Part shown: positions 1-8,678 of the stretch, piece by piece
Position numbering within the stretch: position 1 is the stretch's first letter
Layout of the letters: each line of letters begins with the position of its first letter
Origin: Cyclobacterium roseum
GTDB lineage: Bacteria; Bacteroidota; Bacteroidia; Cytophagales; Cyclobacteriaceae
Direction of reading: 5' to 3'
Length of the DNA: 64,000 nt
Assembly (NCBI RefSeq): GCF_010119225.1
Contig: NZ_WNKF01000005.1
Coordinates: 248,001 to 312,000 of the forward strand
Translations under genes and position numbers: made by a program
The notes under the pieces: model-generated
What the model saw: only the letters and a program-made list of their open reading frames with translations
The model's database searches: none
Told to the model about the DNA's origin: nothing

Positions 1-57
1 TTGCTGGATACTGCCGGACGGGTGGAGAAATTCAACAGAAGGTACAAGAAAAAATAA
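1..57 (+). CDS. rpmE2: 50S ribosomal protein L31 type B, C-terminal end (partial)
   Basis: Only the last 18 codons and the TAA stop are present, so the gene starts outside the window. The visible tail reads LLDTAGRVEKFNRR and then a lysine-rich end. It matches the C-terminus of the zinc-free (type B) L31 family, whose members end in a similar LVDTAGRVDKF...RY segment. L31 is a structural protein of the large ribosomal subunit that contributes to the intersubunit bridge. A terminator follows within 30 bases, and the next gene is the GlmU-like protein. From recall, this neighbour pair is common in Bacteroidota, which supports the call despite the short fragment. Confidence 0.8.
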   Translation: MLDTAGRVEKFNRRYKKK

Positions 58-82
58 TTATTTCAGGATATCGCCTGAGAAT

Positions 83-118
83 AAGTCTATCGGAAGCTTT
101 ATTCCGGTAGACTTTTTT
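83..118 (+). terminator. Rho-independent terminator after L31
   Basis: A 13-pair stem (83-95 with 102-114, one G-T pair) around a 6-base loop is followed by a T run. It ends the L31 transcript. The T run doubles as the start of the TAnnTTTG box of the next gene. Confidence 0.8.
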
Positions 119-125
119 ATTTTTG
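118..125 (+). promoter_or_regulatory. Bacteroidota -7 box (TATTTTTG) for the GlmU-like gene
   Basis: A perfect TAnnTTTG box lies only 4 bases before the ATG at 130. Transcription normally starts about 7 bases after this box. The message would therefore be leaderless or use the in-frame ATG at 142. I see no clear -33 TTTG at the right spacing. Confidence 0.45.
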
Positions 126-129
126 TGGT

Positions 130-1332
130 ATGGATCATATCATGTTGTTTGATGACCCCAGAAGCAGGGGCAATCTTTTGCCTTTTACTTTTACCCGACC
201 GGTAGCGGACCTTCGGATTGGGATTTTAAAAATCAGCGAAAAGTGGCAACACCATTTGCAGGCAAAACAGGTAGGACACTTCACACAGGATTATTTGCAA
301 ACTAAATTTCCTGCCTTGACGGTTCCCTCCCTTTACCTAAACGGAGCCGTATGTCCCGATGAGGATTTGTTGGCCGCCGTGGTTGAGCTTAAAAACAACG
401 AATCCCTCTGGCAACAGGACACCCTATTGGCGACCTATCTGGAAAAACCCGAGCAATTTCAGCCGGATCACCTGCCGAATAAGAAAAAAGTGCTTTTTGA
501 GAAGGACGTTCGGGTGATCACCCGGAACTGGCATATTTTTCAATTCAATGGCAGTGAAATTCAGAAGGATTTTGACTTACTGACTAAAAGGCGGGTTTCC
601 TGGGGAACAGACGACCCCCATACGCACCTCTATAACGAGCCCAATATCTTCATTGAAAAAGGAGCAAAGGTCAGGGCATCCGTTCTCAATGCCAGCAATG
701 GCCCCATCTACATTGGAAAAAATGCTCAAATAATGGAAGGTTGTCTGATCCGGGGACCTTTCGCCCTAGGAGAGGGTGCTACGTTAAGCATGGGAGCCAA
801 GATTCGGGAAAATACGACGGTAGGCCCTAAATGTAAAGTGGGTGGAGAGGTATCCAATGTAGTCTTCATGGGGCATAGCAACAAGGCCCACGATGGTTAT
901 ATGGGCAATAGTGTGGTGGGAGAATGGTGTAATTTCGGTGCCAATACCGTCGTTTCAAACCTTAAAAACAATCACATGCCTGTCAAAGTATGGGATTATA
1001 CCAAAGGTGGATTCGCCGACACAGGACTCCAGTTTTGTGGGTCCATGATAGCGGACCATGTTAAATTGGGTATTGGCACTACGCTGAACACCGGAACAAT
1101 CATCGGGGTCGGAGCCAATTTATTTGGGGAGGGATTTCCCAGAAAGTTTGTTTCCTCCTTTGCCTGGGGAGGGTCCGCGGGCTTCAGCACATTCAAACTG
1201 ATGCGGTTTGAGGAGACCGCGCAAAAAGCCATGGCATTTAAAGGAATGGAGTTTGATGAAAGCGAGCGATCCATCCTACAGCGGGTATTTGAACTTACCC
1301 GGCCTTACCGCATCTGGGACAAAGAATTTTAA
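130..1332 (+). CDS. GlmU-like putative sugar nucleotidyltransferase/acyltransferase
   Basis: This 400-residue protein belongs to the Bacteroidota alternative GlmU family. It has a degenerate nucleotidyltransferase-like N-terminal half starting LFDDPRSRGNLLPFTFTRP, and a C-terminal left-handed beta-helix with hexapeptide repeats from about residue 170 to 340. The presumed role is UDP-N-acetylglucosamine synthesis (acetylation and uridylylation of glucosamine-1-phosphate) for envelope precursors in the cytoplasm. The canonical GlmU signature is not visible at the N-terminus, so the exact activity is inferred from the family. It leads a run of plus-strand genes, with holB 11 bases downstream. 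The start could be 130 or the in-frame ATG at 142 (see the promoter entry). Confidence 0.85.
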   Translation: MDHIMLFDDPRSRGNLLPFTFTRPVADLRIGILKISEKWQHHLQAKQVGHFTQDYLQTKFPALTVPSLYLNGAVCPDEDLLAAVVELKNNESLWQQDTLLATYLEKPEQFQPDHLPNKKKVLFEKDVRVITRNWHIFQFNGSEIQKDFDLLTKRRVSWGTDDPHTHLYNEPNIFIEKGAKVRASVLNASNGPIYIGKNAQIMEGCLIRGPFALGEGATLSMGAKIRENTTVGPKCKVGGEVSNVVFMGHSNKAHDGYMGNSVVGEWCNFGANTVVSNLKNNHMPVKVWDYTKGGFADTGLQFCGSMIADHVKLGIGTTLNTGTIIGVGANLFGEGFPRKFVSSFAWGGSAGFSTFKLMRFEETAQKAMAFKGMEFDESERSILQRVFELTRPYRIWDKEF

Positions 1333-1343
1333 CTCAAAAAACC

Positions 1344-2486
1344 ATGCTTTTTTCTTCGATTCCGGGACTTGGAGACACCAAGGAAAAACTCATCAATGCT
1401 ATCAGAAATGATCACCTGGCCCATGCCTTATTATTTCACGGAAAAGAGGGCAGTGCCAATCTCTCCCTTGCATTGGCTCTTGCTACCTATATCAACTGCC
1501 AAGATCCGGGGGAATCCGATGCCTGCGGGAAGTGCCCCTCTTGCCTGAAAATGGAGAAATTGATTCATCCAGATGTCAATTTTGCGATCCCCCTTCCCGC
1601 TCCTCCCCAAAAAAAGGGCAAGGAAAAGGAAGAAAGCGAAGACAAGAAAGTCGACTATCTGGCTTCCTGGCGATCCTTTGTTCGTGAAAAAACCTATGGA
1701 AATTTCCAGGATTGGAATGCCCATTTGGGAATAAACAAGCCACTGAGTATTTCTAAGAGCACTGCTAAGGAAATTGTAAAAACCCTCTCTTTAAAATCAT
1801 TCGAAGGGGGGTATAAAATGATGCTCATTTGGGCTCCGGAAACCATGAATTTATCTTCGGCAAATGCTTTGCTGAAAATTCTAGAGGAACCCCCAGCCAA
1901 AACCCTGTTTTTGATGATCAGTCAGCAACATGAAAACCTGCTGACAACCATCCTTTCCCGGACCCAGAAAATTCATGTAAGAAATTTCTCGGACGAGGAA
2001 ATACAGCATTTCCTGGTAGAATCAGGCTTGTCAAACACCGTAGCTGCTCAACAAATTGCCCCGCTGGCAGATGGCAACATGCGCGAGGCGCTCTTGCTCT
2101 CCCAAAATGTGGAAGACAAGAACACCCTCCTATTCAGAGATTGGTTACGGGATTGCTATTCGGTGGATATTTCTTCGTTACTGCGGTTTTCAGAGCAAGT
2201 CAGTGCGTCCGGAAAAGAAGCCCAAAAATCGCTTATTTTGACGGGAGTAAATGTAATCAGAGAATCACTCCTAAACCGCGCCCAGTTACCGGACCTGATG
2301 CGAACCAATGATACGGACCGGGAGTTTATTGTGAAATTCAGCAGTACGGTTCTCAATGATGAAAAATTAACTAAAATCTACACCCTATTGAATGAGGCCC
2401 ATTACCATTTGGAAAGAAATGCCAATTCAAAAATCCTGTTTTTAGACCTGGCATTTTCCCTCGCCAAAATAATCAAGTCTGCTTAA
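1344..2486 (+). CDS. holB: DNA polymerase III subunit delta prime
   Basis: This is the clamp-loader subunit that works with delta and tau/gamma to open and load the sliding clamp. At 380 residues it has the usual AAA+-type fold. The zinc-module cysteines are clear (C52, C61, C64, C67, in a CGKCPSC context). The Walker A position is degenerate (GKEGSANLS, residues 33-41), as expected for delta prime, which does not hydrolyse ATP. An SRT stretch (ILSRTQKI) stands where DnaX and delta prime carry the SRC arginine-finger motif. It lies 11 bases after the GlmU-like gene and before the RimB-like gene, on the same strand. Confidence 0.9.
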   Translation: MLFSSIPGLGDTKEKLINAIRNDHLAHALLFHGKEGSANLSLALALATYINCQDPGESDACGKCPSCLKMEKLIHPDVNFAIPLPAPPQKKGKEKEESEDKKVDYLASWRSFVREKTYGNFQDWNAHLGINKPLSISKSTAKEIVKTLSLKSFEGGYKMMLIWAPETMNLSSANALLKILEEPPAKTLFLMISQQHENLLTTILSRTQKIHVRNFSDEEIQHFLVESGLSNTVAAQQIAPLADGNMREALLLSQNVEDKNTLLFRDWLRDCYSVDISSLLRFSEQVSASGKEAQKSLILTGVNVIRESLLNRAQLPDLMRTNDTDREFIVKFSSTVLNDEKLTKIYTLLNEAHYHLERNANSKILFLDLAFSLAKIIKSA

Positions 2487-2543
2487 GGTAGAATCCACCG
2501 GGAAAAGTCTGGATTACCTGTGGAAAGGGTTATCTTTGAAGCA

Positions 2544-2993
2544 ATGGAAAAATCAATAATTGGGAGAAAAGAAACGGTCCGGTTACCAGATTGGGAAATC
2601 GATAAAATCACTGCCAAGGTAGACACGGGAGCATACAATTGCACGATTCATGCCTCGGCAGTAAAGGAAATTCAGGAGCAGGGGCAAAACCTACTTGAGT
2701 TTATATTACTAGCCCCCGCTGCCCCAGGCTACACAGGAAAAACGATTCATGCCTCCAAATACAAAGTCAAGAAAGTAAAAAACTCCTTCGGTCAAATGGA
2801 AAAGCGCTATCTGGTCCTGACCACCCTTTCCTTGGGAGCCCGAACTTTTTCTGCTGCTTTTACCCTATCGGACCGCTCTAAAATGAAACATGCGGTATTA
2901 CTCGGTAGAAAAATACTGAAGGGCAGGTTTTTGGTCGATGTGGAAAAAACATTTTTGGCCGGAGCACCCATTATTAAAGAAAAACAAACATGA
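2544..2993 (+). CDS. ATP-dependent zinc protease family protein (RimB-like)
   Basis: This retropepsin-like protein is often annotated as an ATP-dependent zinc protease (DUF785). It opens [13 protein letters not shown] and carries the family's KVDTGA motif. Homologues sit next to RimK and are linked to processing of poly-glutamate tails on ribosomal protein S6. Here the stop overlaps the rimK start by four bases (ATGA), which implies translational coupling and supports that role. I chose the ATG at 2544. A GTG at 2520 is possible but adds eight residues before the conserved start. Function is inferred from family and context. Confidence 0.8.
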   Translation: MEKSIIGRKETVRLPDWEIDKITAKVDTGAYNCTIHASAVKEIQEQGQNLLEFILLAPAAPGYTGKTIHASKYKVKKVKNSFGQMEKRYLVLTTLSLGARTFSAAFTLSDRSKMKHAVLLGRKILKGRFLVDVEKTFLAGAPIIKEKQT

Positions 2994-3898
2994 AAATAGC
3001 AGTACTATCCCGAAACACCCAGTTGTACTCCACCAAACGGCTGGTCCAGGCCATTCGGGAAGCGGGGCATGAAGCCGCGGTAATCGATCACTCCGCCTGT
3101 GACCTGATCATTGAGCAAAACGGCCCATACATTCTGTACAAAGGTGAAAAGCTTACCGGGATCGATGCCATCATCCCCCGAATAGGAGCATCCGTCACTT
3201 TCTACGGAACAGCGGTGGTCCGGCAATTTGAATTAATGGGCGTTTTCTCAGCCGTAGAATCCCAGGCCATTGTACGGAGCAGGGATAAGTTAAGATCCCT
3301 GCAGATACTTTCCCGTGAAGGTTTGGGAATGCCCAAAACGGCCTTCACCAATTTTTCCAAAGGGGGCGAAAAACAACTGGTGGAAATGGTGGGCGGTGCA
3401 CCCCTTATCATCAAGCTACTGGAAGGAACCCAGGGATTGGGAGTCGTTCTGGCCGAGACCAAAAAGGCGGGACAATCTGTCATTGAAGCTTTTCATGGAC
3501 TCAAGGCCCGGATTATTGTGCAGGAATTCATCAAAGAAGCCAAAGGAGCGGATATACGTGCATTTATAGTGAATAACCGGGTCGTAGGTGCCATGAAGCG
3601 TCAGGGAGCGGAGGGGGAATTCCGATCCAATCTGCACCGGGGAGGAAAAGCAGAAGTAATTCGCCTCAGCAAAGCAGAAAGAACCGCCGCATTGAACGCC
3701 GCCAAAGCCCTGGGGCTATCCGTGGCCGGTGTGGACATGCTTCAATCAGACAGAGGCCCGCTAATATTGGAAGTCAATAGCTCGCCGGGTCTGGAAGGTA
3801 TTGAAAAAGCAACCGGTATCGATATCGCAGGGAAAATTATTTCCTTCATCGAAACCTCCGTGGAGAAAAATTCCAGTAAACGAAAAACCGATCAATAA
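2990..3898 (+). CDS. rimK: RimK-type ATP-grasp alpha-L-glutamate ligase (ribosomal protein S6 modification)
   Basis: This ATP-grasp ligase adds glutamate residues to the C-terminus of ribosomal protein S6, a post-translational change that tunes ribosomes. The 302 residues fit the family. The N-terminus ([18 protein letters not shown]) is typical of RimK. The ATP-grasp core follows, with a glycine-rich lid (EGTQGLGVV), QEF and a late metal-binding EVNSSPGL stretch. It overlaps the RimB-like protease by four bases, and its stop shares one base with the hemC start (TAATG), so three genes are translationally chained. Most RimK targets other than S6 are unproven, so the substrate is inferred. Confidence 0.9.
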   Translation: MKIAVLSRNTQLYSTKRLVQAIREAGHEAAVIDHSACDLIIEQNGPYILYKGEKLTGIDAIIPRIGASVTFYGTAVVRQFELMGVFSAVESQAIVRSRDKLRSLQILSREGLGMPKTAFTNFSKGGEKQLVEMVGGAPLIIKLLEGTQGLGVVLAETKKAGQSVIEAFHGLKARIIVQEFIKEAKGADIRAFIVNNRVVGAMKRQGAEGEFRSNLHRGGKAEVIRLSKAERTAALNAAKALGLSVAGVDMLQSDRGPLILEVNSSPGLEGIEKATGIDIAGKIISFIETSVEKNSSKRKTDQ

Positions 3899-4830
3899 TG
3901 AAACCCATTCGAATAGGAACGAGGGGTAGCAAGCTGGCCCTTTTTCAAGCGCACCATGTGGCTGATTTACTCCGTCAAAAGGGCCTTGCAACGGAAATTG
4001 TTATCATTGAAACCAAAGGAGATCAGGTCCTGGACGTGGCCATTTCCAAAATAGGCAGCAAAGGCGTCTTCACCGAAGAACTGGAAAATCAGCTGGCGGA
4101 AAACAAGATTGACATTGCAGTCCATAGTGCCAAAGACCTGCCCTCCCGCCTACCGGAAGGGTTTGACGTCATCGCTTTTACAGAAAGGGAAAAGGCAAAC
4201 GACGTGATTCTCAGCCATAAAGAATTGCCCGATCTGGACAGCAAAGAACCGTTGCTGTTAGGCACCTCCTCTACGCGAAGAATCGCCACGCTCCGGTACT
4301 ACTACCCTCATGTACGCACTACCGATATACGGGGAAATTTACAAACCCGTATAGCTAAAATGGAAAATGGTGTCTGTGACGGTCTGTTATTGGCCTACGC
4401 CGGTGTGCACCGCATGGGGTACGATGCCCTCATCCGGTCTGACCTGTCATTGGATCAATTTATTCCCGCAGTAGGACAAGGATGTATAGGAGTGGAGGCA
4501 CACCAAAGCCTGACTCCTAAAATAAAAACGGCCATTTATGAAGCGGTGAATCATACTGCTACCGCCTTTTGCCTACAGGCCGAAAGGAGCTTTTTACGGG
4601 TATTGGAAGGAGGCTGCAGTATCCCTGCCTTTGCCCTGGCGGTCTGGGAAGGTTCCACCCTGCATATAAAAGGGGGACTATTACAGCTTGAAGGAAAAGA
4701 AAGGCTGTACGATTCGTTTCAAGGCAGCGAAAAGGATGCCGTTTCGATGGGGATTCAATTGGCCGAAAGCATTTTGGCAAAAGGTGGCGATAAATTGCTA
4801 AAAGAAATCAAACAGCAACTCCATGAATAA
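3898..4830 (+). CDS. hemC: Hydroxymethylbilane synthase (porphobilinogen deaminase)
   Basis: It condenses four porphobilinogen molecules into the linear tetrapyrrole precursor of haem in the cytoplasm. The 310-residue length is standard. The catalytic aspartate is D80 in HSAKDLP, and SSTRR lies near residue 127. The cysteine that carries the dipyrromethane cofactor is C240 in EGGCSIP. No other haem-biosynthesis gene is in view, so it is separated from hemA/hemL here. Its start shares one base with the rimK stop, and its end overlaps the PPIase gene by eight bases. Confidence 0.95.
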   Translation: MKPIRIGTRGSKLALFQAHHVADLLRQKGLATEIVIIETKGDQVLDVAISKIGSKGVFTEELENQLAENKIDIAVHSAKDLPSRLPEGFDVIAFTEREKANDVILSHKELPDLDSKEPLLLGTSSTRRIATLRYYYPHVRTTDIRGNLQTRIAKMENGVCDGLLLAYAGVHRMGYDALIRSDLSLDQFIPAVGQGCIGVEAHQSLTPKIKTAIYEAVNHTATAFCLQAERSFLRVLEGGCSIPAFALAVWEGSTLHIKGGLLQLEGKERLYDSFQGSEKDAVSMGIQLAESILAKGGDKLLKEIKQQLHE

Positions 4831-5662
4831 ATCCCTACTCATTTTGGCTTTTAGCTTGCTTCTGGCTAGTTCCTGTGCGAGTGAAAAGGATTACCTGGTG
4901 ACCATATCCACCGAATACGGAACCATGTATGCGATCCTCTACGATGAGACTCCTGCACATAAGGAAAATTTTCTTGATCTAGCTCGTTCGGGAAGGTACG
5001 ATTCCACTCAATTTCATCGGGTAATCAATGATTTTATGATTCAGGGCGGAGACGTATTCACTCAGGAGGGATTGCCTCCGGATGATTGGTATACCTTACC
5101 AGCGGAACTCAACCCTTCACTCATCCATGAAAAAGGGAGTATTGCAGCTGCCCGGCAGGGAGACCGCATGAATCCGGAAAAAAGGTCCAGTGGTTGTCAG
5201 TTTTACCTGGTGGACGGAAAGGTTTACAGCGAAGAGGAACTGACCACTGACATTCCCAAACTTCAAAAGGCCTTTACTCAGTATTTGCAGCTAGATAGTA
5301 ACGTGGAGTTGCGTGAGAACTACCGTCGATTATACCAAAATCAGGAAATTGACAGTTTAAATGCCCTAATGCTTTCAAAAAAAGTAGTGCTGGAACAATT
5401 TTTTAATGTAAATTTGGAGTTAGACAAACGAAAAAATCAGGTAGAAGCTTACACTACCGTTGGTGGCACTCCTCATCTGGATGACGGCTACACGGTCTTT
5501 GGGAAAGTAATCAAAGGGCTGGAAATAATGGAAAAAATTTCCGGGCTAGAAACAGCCCCTAATGACAAACCGATTACTCCTGTATATATGGATGTAAACG
5601 TTGAAATGGTTTCGAAGAAAAAAATTACCAGAGAATATGGATATAAATATCCTGAAGAGTGA
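4823..5662 (+). CDS. Cyclophilin-type peptidyl-prolyl isomerase, lipoprotein
   Basis: A lipoprotein signal peptide ends at C18 (LLASSC), so the mature protein is expected to be anchored on the periplasmic side or outer membrane. The cyclophilin core is recognisable from FHRVINDFMIQGGD and SSGCQFYLV. It should catalyse cis-trans isomerisation of X-Pro bonds during protein folding. About 75 charged, helical residues (roughly 130-205) are inserted between the SSGCQFYLV strand and the final DDGYTVFGKV strand, making it longer than a minimal cyclophilin. It overlaps hemC by eight bases and the next gene by about 26 bases. Confidence 0.85.
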   Translation: MNKSLLILAFSLLLASSCASEKDYLVTISTEYGTMYAILYDETPAHKENFLDLARSGRYDSTQFHRVINDFMIQGGDVFTQEGLPPDDWYTLPAELNPSLIHEKGSIAAARQGDRMNPEKRSSGCQFYLVDGKVYSEEELTTDIPKLQKAFTQYLQLDSNVELRENYRRLYQNQEIDSLNALMLSKKVVLEQFFNVNLELDKRKNQVEAYTTVGGTPHLDDGYTVFGKVIKGLEIMEKISGLETAPNDKPITPVYMDVNVEMVSKKKITREYGYKYPEE

Positions 5663-6584
5663 AAAACCAAAGGTATTAATTACCGGAGCAAACGGATTGT
5701 TAGGGCAGAAAATTGTCAAAAAAATCCTGATTGACGGGAAATACGATGCTATCGCCACAGGTAGGGGTCCCTGCCGACTACCGAGTGAATGGGAAGGTTA
5801 CGATTTTGAACAGATGGACATTACCAATAAAAAAGAGGTAATGGAGGTTTTTAAGATTTATGCTCCTCAGTATGTCATTCATGCCGCTTCCATGACGGAC
5901 GTAGATCGCTGTGAGGTTAATCGCCACAGTTGTTTTGAACAAAACGTGACAGGTACCCAACATATTATTGAAGGAAGTAAGGCCTGTAAATCCCATTTAA
6001 TATTCCTTTCTACGGACTTCATTTTTGATGGTAAAAACGGGCCTTATGACGAGGAAGACCAACCGAACCCTCTAAATTACTACGGAAAGACCAAGCTGGA
6101 AACCGAAAAACTGGTCCAAAACTATCCTTACAAATGGTCCATAGTCCGGACCAATCTGGTGTATGGTACGGCGCACGACATGAGCCGGTCCAATATTATT
6201 TTATGGGTAAAGAAAGGACTTGAACAACATAAAGTATTAGAATTAGTGGACGATCAATTCAGAACGCCTACGCTGGCGGAAGATCTCGCCGAAGGATGCC
6301 TACTAATGGCTGATAAAGGTGCCACAGGTATTTTTAACATATCCGGAGAAGAATTGCTCACCCCTTACGACATGGCGCTGATGACGGCGATGTTTTTTGG
6401 TTTGGATCTGGAGGGCATACAAAAAACAGACTCCTCCCATTTCGGCCAGGTGGCAGCCAGACCACTTCGTACCGGCCTGATCATTACCAAAGCAAAAGAT
6501 ATTCTGGGATTTCAGCCCAAAAGTTTTGAAGATGGAATTGGTATTCTGGCAAAACAAATTAAATTAGCCGATTACAAAACCTGA
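5637..6584 (+). CDS. RmlD-like SDR oxidoreductase (dTDP-4-dehydrorhamnose reductase family)
   Basis: This extended short-chain dehydrogenase has a GANGLLG nucleotide-binding motif (residues 17-23) and an active-site YGKTK (Y149, K153). The RmlD-type core includes FLSTDFIFDG and a late DDQFRTPT segment. The family reduces dTDP-4-keto-rhamnose, although stand-alone copies may act on other sugars. No rmlA, B or C neighbour is present, so the substrate is uncertain. I use the ATG at 5637. An upstream ATG at 5601 would add twelve basic residues. Either start lies inside the end of the PPIase gene. Confidence 0.8.
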   Translation: MDINILKSEKPKVLITGANGLLGQKIVKKILIDGKYDAIATGRGPCRLPSEWEGYDFEQMDITNKKEVMEVFKIYAPQYVIHAASMTDVDRCEVNRHSCFEQNVTGTQHIIEGSKACKSHLIFLSTDFIFDGKNGPYDEEDQPNPLNYYGKTKLETEKLVQNYPYKWSIVRTNLVYGTAHDMSRSNIILWVKKGLEQHKVLELVDDQFRTPTLAEDLAEGCLLMADKGATGIFNISGEELLTPYDMALMTAMFFGLDLEGIQKTDSSHFGQVAARPLRTGLIITKAKDILGFQPKSFEDGIGILAKQIKLADYKT

Positions 6585-6623
6585 TATTCTTTTTCTTTGA
6601 ACACCTAACACACTTCCAATATT

Positions 6624-8015
6624 ATGCAAAATTCTGGCAATAGCTCCTCCAGAGGACAATGGGGATCTACATTTGGTTTTATAATGGCTGCGGGAGGTTC
6701 GGCCGTGGGACTAGGAAACATTTGGCGATTCCCCTATATTACCGGGCAAAACGGAGGAGGGGCATTTGTCTTTGTCTACGTACTTTGTGTTTTATTGATC
6801 GGACTTCCGCTCTTGTTAAATGAAATAGCACTGGGCCGTAAGTCAGGAAAAAATCCGGTGGGTGCTATCAAGGGAACGGGAGGAAACCGTTTTTGGCAAT
6901 CAGCTGGTGTGCTCTGCGTATTGGTCTGTTTTGCTGTACTAAGTTATTATTCCGTGATCGCTGGCTGGACCATCGGCTATATTTTTACGGAGCTCATTAA
7001 TGTTCCAGTGGATTTTGAGGATTTTGTCCAAACCCCGCTGTACGTCATTCCCTTATGCATGGTTTTTATTTTGCTGACCATTTCTGTGGTTTTGGGAGGT
7101 ATTTCAGGCGGTATCGAAAAAGCGGCTAAATTTTTAATGCCCGTTTTGTTTCTAATCATCGTATTGATAGCAGCTCGCGCCGTCACCCTTCCGGGAGCAG
7201 GGGCCGGGATCGAATACTACCTTTCACCAGACTTTACCAAAATCAACGGGAAAGTAATCCTTTCCGCCCTGGGCCAGGCATTTTTCAGCTTATCGGTAGG
7301 CTGGGGATTGATGATCACCTTCGGATCTTATTTGCCTAGAGACAGCAATGTCATTCAATCCTCCGGATGGATCGCCGGAATGGACAGCATGGTCGCACTC
7401 ATGGGAGGGTTAATGATATTTCCGGCCCTATTTGCCCTTTTACCTGGGGTAAGCCCCGATGAAGGACCGGCATTGGTTTTCAATGTACTCCCACGGGTAT
7501 TTGACCAGATTGAGCCGTTTGGCAATATCATCGGAGGCATGTTTTTCCTCTTATTACTCGTAGCAGCCTTGACCTCCAGCATTTCCATGCTGGAAGTGCC
7601 GGTGGCCTACTTTATTGATGAAAGGAACTGGTCACGGAAAAAAGCCACCTGGACCATTGGGATCGCCGCAATGGTATTAAGCATTCCGTCCTCTCTGGCG
7701 GCTGTAAAAGGAAATTTTTTCAACAAACTAGGCTTTAATTTTTTCGGGAGACAAATAGCCGGTTTCTTTGATCTGATGGACTTCTTTTTTGGGACGTTGG
7801 CTATTGTAGTGATTTGTCTGATGCTCAGCCTGTATACCGGATGGATCAAGAATGTAAAAGAATACGCCTCCGAAATCGCACAGGGATCTACCTTCTTTGT
7901 TGGCTTTCCCAGAAAAGCCTGGATTTTCTTTATCAGATGGATATGTCCCATTGTGATCCTTCTGGTCCTTTTGAACATGATTGGGATCTTTGGAGCACCT
8001 GGCGAAGGGGGATAA
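6624..8015 (+). CDS. Sodium-dependent transporter, neurotransmitter:sodium symporter (SNF/NSS) family
   Basis: A 463-residue integral membrane protein with about 11 hydrophobic segments. The N-terminal signature is diagnostic: GSTFGFIMAAGGSAVGLGN followed by IWRFPY (residues 34-38 region), where NSS proteins bind sodium and substrate through unwound TM1. Bacterial members import amino acids using the sodium gradient, but the substrate cannot be read from sequence. It starts 39 bases after the RmlD-like gene with no terminator between, so read-through is possible. A strong bidirectional terminator lies 18 bases after its stop. Confidence 0.9.
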   Translation: MQNSGNSSSRGQWGSTFGFIMAAGGSAVGLGNIWRFPYITGQNGGGAFVFVYVLCVLLIGLPLLLNEIALGRKSGKNPVGAIKGTGGNRFWQSAGVLCVLVCFAVLSYYSVIAGWTIGYIFTELINVPVDFEDFVQTPLYVIPLCMVFILLTISVVLGGISGGIEKAAKFLMPVLFLIIVLIAARAVTLPGAGAGIEYYLSPDFTKINGKVILSALGQAFFSLSVGWGLMITFGSYLPRDSNVIQSSGWIAGMDSMVALMGGLMIFPALFALLPGVSPDEGPALVFNVLPRVFDQIEPFGNIIGGMFFLLLLVAALTSSISMLEVPVAYFIDERNWSRKKATWTIGIAAMVLSIPSSLAAVKGNFFNKLGFNFFGRQIAGFFDLMDFFFGTLAIVVICLMLSLYTGWIKNVKEYASEIAQGSTFFVGFPRKAWIFFIRWICPIVILLVLLNMIGIFGAPGEGG

Positions 8016-8032
8016 ATCGGAACGATCGATAT

Positions 8033-8068
8033 AAAAAATGGTAGCCACAAACATGGCTACCATTTTTT
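8033..8068. terminator. Bidirectional terminator between NSS transporter and bactofilin genes
   Basis: A perfect 15-pair stem (8033-8047 with 8054-8068) has a 6-base loop, an A run on one side and a T run on the other. It can end transcripts from both converging genes. Confidence 0.85.
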
Positions 8069-8107
8069 ATTCCATAGATTATAAAAGGTATATACGCGTC
8101 AGAAACC

Positions 8108-8674
8108 TTACCAGGTTCTGGGATAATCGATGTTCGAAGAATCATCCGAAGATTCGGTAGAGGAGCTTTCCTTAAAAGATTCTCGCTCTGGTTTGGCTAT
8201 TGGCTTAACTGGTACATCTTTTTTTCTGGCCGTTCTATCATCCAGCATGGAATATAATTCTTCCCGGCTTACCGAGTTAATTTTACTCGATTTTGAGGAT
8301 TCTTCAACGGACTTGGCATCTACTACCTGAATACCGCTATTGATCTGAGCTCCTTTGTGGATAAAAATGGAACTGGTCGTAATGTTTCCAGAAACCTTGG
8401 CATCGGAATAGATGGTCGTTTCTCCTTTGATGTAAAGGTCCCCCATCACTTCTCCACTGATGCTGATCTCTTCCGCTATGATATCCCCGGTGATGGAAGC
8501 CTTTTCTCCGATCACTACTTTTTTATCCGTGCGGATACTTCCTACCAATATGCCATCTGCTCTGATGTCACTTTTGGAAATGATGTCCCCTGTAAGCTCA
8601 AACCCAAGTGACAATACCGTCACTTTTCCTGCATGAGGTTCTTCATTTTGTTGCTTATTGGATCCGAATTTCAT
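8108..8674 (-). CDS. Bactofilin (polymer-forming cytoskeletal protein)
   Basis: The 188-residue protein has the bactofilin beta-helix core from about residue 18 to 120 (TVLSLGFELTGDI, then short repeats such as GEVMGDLYIKGETTI). A charged, serine-rich disordered tail follows. Bactofilins self-assemble without nucleotides into filaments near the membrane that affect cell shape, envelope growth or motility. It follows the actin-like gene by only four bases on the same strand, so the two are very likely co-transcribed. That makes a functional link between the two polymer-type proteins likely, but this is inference. Confidence 0.9.
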   Translation of the reverse strand: MKFGSNKQQNEEPHAGKVTVLSLGFELTGDIISKSDIRADGILVGSIRTDKKVVIGEKASITGDIIAEEISISGEVMGDLYIKGETTIYSDAKVSGNITTSSIFIHKGAQINSGIQVVDAKSVEESSKSSKINSVSREELYSMLDDRTARKKDVPVKPIAKPERESFKESSSTESSDDSSNIDYPRTW

Positions 8675-8678
8675 AGGC

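Noticed and set aside
1440-1470. Degenerate Walker A in holB as a sign of decay
   Set aside because: Delta prime subunits normally lack a functional ATP site; the zinc cysteines are intact.
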